NCBI RefSeq assembly: GCF_004791695.1
Contig: NZ_SRSO01000016.1
Location: 1 to 64,000 of the forward strand
Origin: Flavivirga rizhaonensis
GTDB lineage: Bacteria > Bacteroidota > Bacteroidia > Flavobacteriales > Flavobacteriaceae
Direction: 5' to 3'
Length of the DNA: 64,000 nucleotides
Each line of letters starts with the position of its first letter. The stretch's first letter is position 1. A program made the position numbers and the translations under genes. Under the pieces are notes generated by a model that saw only the letters and a list, made by a program, of their open reading frames with translations, had not been told where the DNA came from and did not search any database. This document shows, in pieces, positions 57,987 through 64,000 of the stretch.

Positions 57987-58437
57987 ATATAAAACAATAG
58001 TTTTTGGTATTGGCAATACCGGAAGACAAGATGATGGTTTAGGATGGCTGTTTTTAGATTTTCTTAAAACCCAAAATCCTCATATGGATTTGGAATACAG
58101 ATATCAACTTCAAATTGAAGATGCCGAGTTGATTTTAAATTATGAAACGGTTATATTTATAGATGCCACAAAGGAAGATACAGGAGATGGGTTTTATTTT
58201 AAAACCTGTAAACCTTCAGAAGCATACAGTTTTAGTACGCATGCATTGAAGCCAGAGACTATTTTGCATTTAACTAATACACTGTATTATTATAATCCCA
58301 AAGCATTTATTTTAGGAATACAAGGCTATCAATGGGAATTAGAAATAGGAATAAGCAAAAAAGCCAAAATAAACATTAATAAAGCTAAAGACTATTTTAA
58401 GAAGAATGTAATAGTGGACTGTATTTTAACAAATTAA
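57970..58437 (+). CDS. hoxW: HoxH-processing endopeptidase (HoxW/HycI family)
   Basis: 155 residues. VFGIGNTGRQDDGLGW gives the family G-x-GN-x4-DD-G signature whose acidic residue senses Ni; EDAELILN and FIDAT follow as usual. It trims the C-terminus of the large subunit after Ni insertion. The 17-nt overlap with hoxH couples them. Confidence 0.9.
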   Translation: MKKEGKYKTIVFGIGNTGRQDDGLGWLFLDFLKTQNPHMDLEYRYQLQIEDAELILNYETVIFIDATKEDTGDGFYFKTCKPSEAYSFSTHALKPETILHLTNTLYYYNPKAFILGIQGYQWELEIGISKKAKININKAKDYFKKNVIVDCILTN

Positions 58438-58448
58438 AAATTTGAATT

Positions 58449-59258
58449 ATGTGTGGAACATGTGGTTGCGGAACTGGAGAGAATGGTGTTACCATTCAAA
58501 ATCCGAAGGAAATAAAAAGACATCATCATCATCACGATGAAGCACATGGCCATGGTCATGAACATCCTCACCATCACCATGAGCATTCGCATAGTTTTGA
58601 CCATCATCATAAAACAGTATTACATATAGAACAAGATATTTTGCATCACAATGATGTTATGGCTGCGAGAAATAAAGGCTACTTTGAGGCAAAAAATATT
58701 TTTGCTATAAATTTAGTGAGCTCTCCAGGATCAGGTAAAACATCAATTTTGGAACGCACTTTAAAAGATTTAAAAAAAGAGATACAATTTTATGTTATTG
58801 AAGGCGATCAAAAAAGTTTAAATGATGCTAACCGAATTGATGCTTTAGATATTCCAGTAATACAAATTAATACAGGAAAAGGGTGCCATTTAGAAAGTGA
58901 TATGGTTTACAATGCAGTCAAGAAATTAAATATTGAGGACCATGCTATTTTAATGATTGAAAATGTTGGCAATTTAGTCTGTCCTTCCATGTTTAACTTA
59001 GGGGAATCAAAACGTGTTGTAATAATTAGTACTACGGAAGGAGAAGATAAACCCATAAAATATCCGGATATGTTTCACACTTCTGATATTTGCATTATTA
59101 ATAAAATGGATTTGTTGCCATATGTTAATATTAATATTGATACATTAAAAGAATATGCTTTACAAGTGAATCCAAAATTACAATTTTTTGAACTTTCCGC
59201 TACTACTGGAGAAGGTATGCCGAAATGGTATGATTGGTTGAAAACTCAAAAAGCATAA
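58449..59258 (+). CDS. hypB: Hydrogenase nickel-loading GTPase HypB
   Basis: 269 residues. N-terminal MCGTCGCGTG high-affinity metal motif, a His-rich stretch (about 24-58, more than 20 His) for nickel storage, P-loop SSPGSGKTS (about 94-102), EGDQKS, ENVGNLVCPS and NKMDLL for GTP binding. Confidence 0.95.
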   Translation: MCGTCGCGTGENGVTIQNPKEIKRHHHHHDEAHGHGHEHPHHHHEHSHSFDHHHKTVLHIEQDILHHNDVMAARNKGYFEAKNIFAINLVSSPGSGKTSILERTLKDLKKEIQFYVIEGDQKSLNDANRIDALDIPVIQINTGKGCHLESDMVYNAVKKLNIEDHAILMIENVGNLVCPSMFNLGESKRVVIISTTEGEDKPIKYPDMFHTSDICIINKMDLLPYVNINIDTLKEYALQVNPKLQFFELSATTGEGMPKWYDWLKTQKA

Positions 59259-59291
59259 TTCAAAAATCATGAATCTTAAATCAAACTTCTA

Positions 59292-59552
59292 ATGTGCCTT
59301 TCAATACCAGGAAAATTATTAGAAATAACATCTCAACTCGACGAAACATTTAGGACCGGTAGAGTATCTTTTGATGGTGTTATAAAAGAAGTCAGTCTTG
59401 CTTTAGTTCCCGAAGCCAAAGTAAATGATTATATATTGGTGCATGTAGGGGTGGCCATTAGCTTAATAAATGAAGATGAAGCTAAAAAAACGTTTGATAT
59501 CCTAAAGCAATTAAACGAATTAAAGGATTTAGGGCCATCTGAAATTAATTGA
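59292..59552 (+). CDS. hypC: Hydrogenase maturation chaperone HypC
   Basis: 86 residues. Starts MCLSIPGKLLEI with the essential Cys2, and has HVGVAISLIN. Carries the Fe(CN)2CO unit from HypD to HoxH. Last gene of the hydrogen module, 33 nt after hypB. Confidence 0.94.
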   Translation: MCLSIPGKLLEITSQLDETFRTGRVSFDGVIKEVSLALVPEAKVNDYILVHVGVAISLINEDEAKKTFDILKQLNELKDLGPSEIN

Positions 59553-59723
59553 GTTGCTGTTTCCTGGGACATTTTAAAACAATCAACTTCATGCAATGTC
59601 ATGTTTTGAATATAAGATGGTTATAATTAATTACTATGTGCATACAAATGCTTAATAGAATAGTGCTGTGGGTAACCTCATTCTTATTAAATAATCGAAT
59701 CAAATTTCTCCAATTCCAAAATT

Positions 59724-59757
59724 ATTTGGTTCGACATTTTTTCTATATGGTCTACTA
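59724..59757 (+). repeat. Right copy of 34-bp direct repeat, candidate attR
   Basis: 31 of 34 positions match 16891-16924; the first 21 bases are identical and the last seven (TCTACTA) too. Distance between copies is 42,833 nt. It lies 171 nt after the last hydrogenase-module gene and 160 nt before the next sigma gene. Confidence 0.5.
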
Positions 59758-59765
59758 GTAAAATC

Positions 59766-59802
59766 AAAGCTTTCGAGAAATTGAGAGCTTTTTTTTATTT
59801 TA
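59766..59802 (+). terminator. Strong Rho-independent terminator beside the right repeat
   Basis: AAAGCTTTC (59766-59774) pairs with GAGAGCTTT (59783-59791) with one G-U pair and an 8-nt loop, then a T run with one A to 59799. It could end the hox-hyp transcript or a small RNA. Confidence 0.7.
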
Positions 59803-59917
59803 CTATTTTACTTATATTGTTTCAATCATATTGAGTTAAATACAATTACATTTATTAAATTGATTTATATTAGCACAATATTGGTTACTCACAATACTCT
59901 CAATTCAAATCATATAG

Positions 59918-60472
59918 ATGGGATCTAAAGACTTAAAAATCCTTGAAAACCTTAAAAATGGTGATGCTTCAGCCTATAAGGAATTATTTGATGAATATTA
60001 TATGCCATTGAGTATCTATGCATTAAAGTATTGTGATTCATTTCAATTGGCAGAAGACATCGTACAAGATTTGTTTGTTAAATTTTGGGATGAGAAGCTA
60101 TACATGAAATTAGAAGGCGTTATAAGTCCTTATTTATTTCGATCTGTGAAAAATAATACATTACAGATTGTGAGGAAACAAACCAAATATCGTTTTGAAG
60201 AAATAGAAGATCAAGTCAATAAACTAATTGCGGATGAAAAATTAGATATGACTGCTATTGAAGATAGGAAAAAGAAATTGCTAAAAGAAGTTGAGTTATT
60301 ACCAGAAAAAAGTAAGGAAGTATTCAAAGCCATTGTTTTAGAAAACATGAAATATAAGGAAGTAGCGGAACAATTCAGTATTTCTGTAAATACAGTAAAA
60401 ACACATTACTCAAGAGCTTTAAAACAACTTCGTAATTCGTTAGACGTTATTATAATGTTACTTTTAGTTTAA
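59918..60472 (+). CDS. ECF RNA polymerase sigma-70 factor
   Basis: 184 residues. Region 2 (YKELFDEYYMPLSIYALKY, LAEDIVQDLFVKFWD) and region 4 (LPEKSKEVFKAIVL, YKEVAEQFSISVNTVKTHY) complete. It is followed 42 nt later by fecR and then susC on the same strand: sigma, anti-sigma and transducer in series, unlike the divergent layout at 16 kb. Confidence 0.92.
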   Translation: MGSKDLKILENLKNGDASAYKELFDEYYMPLSIYALKYCDSFQLAEDIVQDLFVKFWDEKLYMKLEGVISPYLFRSVKNNTLQIVRKQTKYRFEEIEDQVNKLIADEKLDMTAIEDRKKKLLKEVELLPEKSKEVFKAIVLENMKYKEVAEQFSISVNTVKTHYSRALKQLRNSLDVIIMLLLV

Positions 60473-60514
60473 AAAAAGTAAATTTATTGTCACCCATTTT
60501 TTGTCTTCTAGTAT

Positions 60515-61720
60515 ATGTATAGTATAGAAGATCATCAAATGAATAAGATTAATACAAATATCCTCAAACTTTTTATTGCTTATACTTCGCAAGAAATTAG
60601 TGAAGAAGAGTTTAAAACGCTTCAGAATTGGATTAATAAAAGTGTTGAAAATGAAAAGAAATTTTCGGAGTATTTAATATTTCATAAAAAGGCAAGAAGC
60701 ATAGGCTTTTACGATAATATTAATAAAGAAGAAGCCTGGGATAATATTGTTGTTCAATTACAAAACCCATTGTTAACAGAGAAAAAAGTACCAGTAAAAA
60801 GACTATACTGGAAATATATAGCTGCCGCATCTGTGCTTTTAATACTAGCATTAACCTTATTTCTAGATAAAAAAGGAACTCCCAAGTTTGTTGAGCCAAT
60901 TATTGTAAATAACAATATTAAAACGGGGACTAATAAGGCAATACTAAGTTTATCAGATGGTTCAAATATTACTTTGGAAAAAGGACAAATATATGAGGCA
61001 AGTAATATATTCAGTAGTGGAGATCATATTGTTTATAAAACTGACGAAGAAAATTTAAAGGAAGAAGCCTACAATTATATTACCATTCCTAGGGGAGGTC
61101 AATTTCAAATAACCTTATCTGATGGTACTATGGTTTGGCTTAATTCTGAATCTCAACTAAAGTATCCCGTAAATTTTAAAGCAGGTGAAACCAGAAAAGT
61201 AGAACTAGTATATGGCGAAGCTTATTTTGATGTTTCCCCGAGTACCGAGCATCAAGGTGCAGATTTTAAAGTATATAATAATAAACAGGAAATACAGGTA
61301 TTAGGTACAGAGTTTAATATTCGGGCATACAAAGATGAGATAACCATCTATACAACTTTAGTGGAAGGCAAAGTTGCAGTAAGTACAGATACTAAAGAAG
61401 AAACACTTATCCCAAATCAACAATCAAAAGTTAACACCATTGATAATGACATAACACTTTCTATGGTAGATGTGAATAGTATAATTTCCTGGAAAGACGG
61501 CATTTTTGATTTTGAAGGTAAATCATTAAAGGAGATCATGAAAGTATTATCGCGTTGGTACGATATGGAAGTTGAATTTGAAAATGAAACTTTAAAAGGA
61601 GAACGTTTTAGTGGTAGGATAGGTAAGAACTATAAAATAGAAGAGATCTTAACGACTATTAAGAATATAAACATTATTAAAAATTACGAGATTAATAATA
61701 AGACAGTCATATTAAAATAA
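60515..61720 (+). CDS. FecR-family anti-sigma factor
   Basis: 401 residues; a start at 60539 (MNKINTN) is also possible. Cytoplasmic part, membrane segment near 108-123 (YIAAASVLLILALTLF), FecR domain (IPRGGQFQITLSDGTMVWL) and C-terminal DUF4974-type domain. Controls the preceding sigma factor. Confidence 0.9.
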   Translation: MYSIEDHQMNKINTNILKLFIAYTSQEISEEEFKTLQNWINKSVENEKKFSEYLIFHKKARSIGFYDNINKEEAWDNIVVQLQNPLLTEKKVPVKRLYWKYIAAASVLLILALTLFLDKKGTPKFVEPIIVNNNIKTGTNKAILSLSDGSNITLEKGQIYEASNIFSSGDHIVYKTDEENLKEEAYNYITIPRGGQFQITLSDGTMVWLNSESQLKYPVNFKAGETRKVELVYGEAYFDVSPSTEHQGADFKVYNNKQEIQVLGTEFNIRAYKDEITIYTTLVEGKVAVSTDTKEETLIPNQQSKVNTIDNDITLSMVDVNSIISWKDGIFDFEGKSLKEIMKVLSRWYDMEVEFENETLKGERFSGRIGKNYKIEEILTTIKNINIIKNYEINNKTVILK

Positions 61721-62093
61721 AGAACTGATTTAAACTTTTTGCGTTTAAGCGAAAATTAGACATTTTTTGACCATTTGAAGTTTTTTTAGAGTTGCATAGC
61801 AGAGCTACAGAAGAAGAAAAAGGCAAAGAATGGGTTAAAAAGAACAATTTTTTAGCGAATGGAAAAAGTTTAAATGAGTTCAAATAGAAAAATTAACTAA
61901 AAACAATGATGCCTATGCGAAAAATGACATGAAATTTCTAATAAATAGAAGTCTATCGAAAAGATGGGATTGGAATTTATTTTTAGAAAAAAGAAGGAGG
62001 AAAACAGTTTGAACCTTGGAAAGTATTTAACTGTATATCCCCCTTGATGTATTACTTAATTAAAATATTAACTAACTAATAACAAGCAAATTT
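61721..62093. other. Leader region of the second susC
   Basis: No full gene. A frame near 61791-61886 reads HSRATEEEKGKEWVKKNN and stops; it has no start and may be debris. The rest is AT-rich and should contain the susC promoter. Confidence 0.35.
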
Positions 62094-64000
62094 ATGGAAA
62101 TTAAATTAACTAAAAGCCGTTTTAAAAAACGGTTCTTAATAATAGTTATGAAAACGTTCATTTTCCTATTATGTACCACAGTATTCAGTTTATCTCCAAA
62201 GCATGTATTGTCTCAAAATTCAAAAATTGTAATAGAGGAAGATATCACTGTAACTGTCGATGAGGTTTTTAAAATTATAAAAGCCCAAACAAGCGATTAT
62301 ATGTTTATATATCCCGAGGATCTTTTTAGGGACTTTCCTAAAATACAACTCAAAAGGGGAAAAATTCGTTTAAACAAACTATTAAATATGAGTTTGTCTT
62401 TAGGGGATGTAAATGTCATAGTCACTAAAAACAACACCATTCTTATAAAGGAGAAATCACGAAACGATAAAAGACAACAGAAGGAAGTATCTGGAAAGGT
62501 TACAGATAAAAATGGGCTTGCAGTACCAGGGGCTACGGTACGTATAAAGGGTACAAATACAGGAACAGCTACTGATTTTGATGGCAAATATTCTATAACA
62601 GTGCCAAGCCCGGAAAATGTATTGGTTTTTTCATTTTTGGGTTATGAAACACAAGAAATTGTTGTAAATGATCAGACAACTATCAATGTTTTACTAAACG
62701 AATCGGTTACCAGTTTAGATGAAACTGTAATTATAGGTTATGGTAGTGTTAAAAAACAAAACTTAACAGGTTCTGTAGGCGTAGTCGATATGGTAGGGAT
62801 CACTAACCAAGCACCTACTGTTAATTTAGATAACGCATTACAAGGTCAAGTAGCAGGTGTTTTCGTATCAAGTTCTTCAGGGCAGCCAGGTTCTGCTGCT
62901 AGAGTTAGGATTAGAGGTGCTACGTCATTATTTGGCTCTAATCAACCTTTATATGTTATTGATGGTATTCCTGTAGTAGCAACTAGTAATATACCGACAG
63001 GAGGTTCTCAAGGTCAAAGTTTAGGAAATGAGCTTAATCAAGAGGGATTAAGTACTCCTTTAGGGAATATAAACTCGGCAGATATAGAATCCATAACAGT
63101 TTTGAAAGATGCATCTGCGACTGCAGTTTACGGATCTCGTGCAGCTAACGGTGTTATTGTTATCAATACTAAAAGAGGGGCCTATGGTGAAGACCCAAAG
63201 TTTCAAGCTAATATGTCGTTAAGCACACAAAGACCACGAACCTTAGAGGTATTAAACGCAGCTCAATTTAGAGAAGCCTGGACGACTGCTGTTGAAAATG
63301 GAACGGTTAATAATGCTTATACGCAAAGTGTCTTGGATGGTTCTTATTTTGGAGATGCCAATACCAATTGGGAAGATGAAGTAAGCCCAGGGTCTCCCAT
63401 AACATCTAATTATAATCTTAGTGTTCAAGGAGGGTCACAAAAAACACGTTTCGGTTTATCTTTGGGAGCTAATACACAAGAAGGTGTTTTCGAATCAACA
63501 GGGTTTGATCGCTATACTTTCAACCTAAATTTAGACACCAAAGTTAACGATAAGTGGCTAATGGGGGTAAAAACAAATATTTCGTTTTCAGAGCAAAAAT
63601 CTTTAGATCCTGGAATCACCCAAACCATATACAATTACAGACCAGATATACCTGTATTTGATGAAGATGGAAATTATTCATTTTCACCAATGATTACTCG
63701 CCAAAACCCAGTAGCACTTTCTAAAGGATCTAATAATAACAAAACGTTTCTCTTTTTAGGCTCTGCATTTGCACAAGTAATATTAGCCGAAGGGCTAAAA
63801 TTTAAAACATCATTTGCTTTAAATTTTAATAACGGTAATCAAAGGAGTTTTTATCCTAAGTTCACCAATGTAGGTGGTTTTGATAGACGTTTTGGTGATG
63901 GTGATGGATATGCTCAGGAAAGCAGAAATAATTCCAGTAATATACTTTGGCAAAACGAATTAAGTTTTGATAAAAGTTTTAATTCTCATAATTTAAATGC
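62094..64000 (+). CDS. SusC/RagA-family TonB-dependent transducer, cut by the window end
   Basis: 635 codons visible, no stop before the window edge. ATG 62094, or 62148 (MKTFIFLLCTT), which starts the signal peptide directly. STN domain (about 45-115), carboxypeptidase-regulatory domain (SGKVTDKNGLAVPGATV), the DETVIIGYGSVKKQNLTGSV box that marks the SusC plug, and the plug itself (LYVIDGIPVV, VLKDASATAVYGSRAANGV). Family length is about 1000-1150, so roughly half is present. The STN domain plus sigma/FecR upstream give substrate-controlled expression. Confidence 0.93.
   Translation, partial: MEIKLTKSRFKKRFLIIVMKTFIFLLCTTVFSLSPKHVLSQNSKIVIEEDITVTVDEVFKIIKAQTSDYMFIYPEDLFRDFPKIQLKRGKIRLNKLLNMSLSLGDVNVIVTKNNTILIKEKSRNDKRQQKEVSGKVTDKNGLAVPGATVRIKGTNTGTATDFDGKYSITVPSPENVLVFSFLGYETQEIVVNDQTTINVLLNESVTSLDETVIIGYGSVKKQNLTGSVGVVDMVGITNQAPTVNLDNALQGQVAGVFVSSSSGQPGSAARVRIRGATSLFGSNQPLYVIDGIPVVATSNIPTGGSQGQSLGNELNQEGLSTPLGNINSADIESITVLKDASATAVYGSRAANGVIVINTKRGAYGEDPKFQANMSLSTQRPRTLEVLNAAQFREAWTTAVENGTVNNAYTQSVLDGSYFGDANTNWEDEVSPGSPITSNYNLSVQGGSQKTRFGLSLGANTQEGVFESTGFDRYTFNLNLDTKVNDKWLMGVKTNISFSEQKSLDPGITQTIYNYRPDIPVFDEDGNYSFSPMITRQNPVALSKGSNNNKTFLFLGSAFAQVILAEGLKFKTSFALNFNNGNQRSFYPKFTNVGGFDRRFGDGDGYAQESRNNSSNILWQNELSFDKSFNSHNLN

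Larger units (their letters stand above)
59553..59917. other. Junction between hydrogen module and second SusCD regulators
   Basis: No gene seen. It holds the right copy of the 34-bp repeat, a strong terminator and AT-rich DNA that must carry the sigma-gene promoter. Confidence 0.5.

Overview
The window looks like a chromosome segment of a marine-type Flavobacteriaceae (Bacteroidota). The support is low GC, SusC/SusD pairs with FecR/ECF-sigma control, type IX secretion C-terminal domains, DUF4369-TlpA lipoproteins, and a TAnnTTTG-type promoter element. No rRNA or tRNA gene and no CRISPR array is visible, so a genus cannot be named.

Layout. (1) 0.3-16.7 kb is a glycan/glycoprotein utilisation locus on the minus strand: FecR anti-sigma, SusC, SusD, two paralogous surface lipoproteins, three thioredoxin-like TlpA proteins, a trypsin-like protease, a small secreted protein and a GH85 endo-beta-N-acetylglucosaminidase, with a divergent ECF sigma gene. 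(2) 16.9-21.2 kb looks mobile: a tyrosine recombinase, a Cys-rich small protein and an AbiEi/AbiEii type IV toxin-antitoxin operon with a perfect palindrome over its probable promoter. (3) 21.2-31.3 kb is a polymorphic-toxin locus: a 2160-residue SpvB/RHS protein with a putative nuclease tail, three immunity candidates, a T9SS companion and a frameshifted tail-fibre-like gene. (4) 31.9-35.6 kb holds decaying genes: an O-antigen-ligase/TPR/esterase fusion with one in-frame stop, and a broken serine recombinase.

(5) 35.6-59.6 kb is the most striking part, a complete energy-conserving hydrogen module. A HEPN-like gene leads into a very long pyruvate:ferredoxin oxidoreductase (nifJ), then rnfCDGEA, a 59-residue Cys-rich membrane protein, a ferredoxin-NADP reductase-like flavoprotein and rnfB. 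A NicO-type nickel permease follows, then hypEDF on the minus strand and hypA, hoxEF (fused), hoxUY (fused), hoxH, hoxW, hypB and hypC on the plus strand. Inferred electron flow is pyruvate to ferredoxin (NifJ), ferredoxin to NAD+ with ion pumping (Rnf), and NADH to H2 (group 3d-like Hox), or the reverse. (6) 59.9-64.0 kb is a second sigma/FecR/SusC regulatory start, cut by the window end.

An imperfect 34-bp direct repeat (31/34 identical) occurs at 16891-16924, beside the integrase, and at 59724-59757, just past hypC. Each copy is followed by a hairpin terminator. The simplest reading is that about 42.8 kb, including the hydrogen module, AbiE and the RHS locus, is an island inserted between two SusCD regulatory loci. 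A dispersed small repeat is the main alternative.
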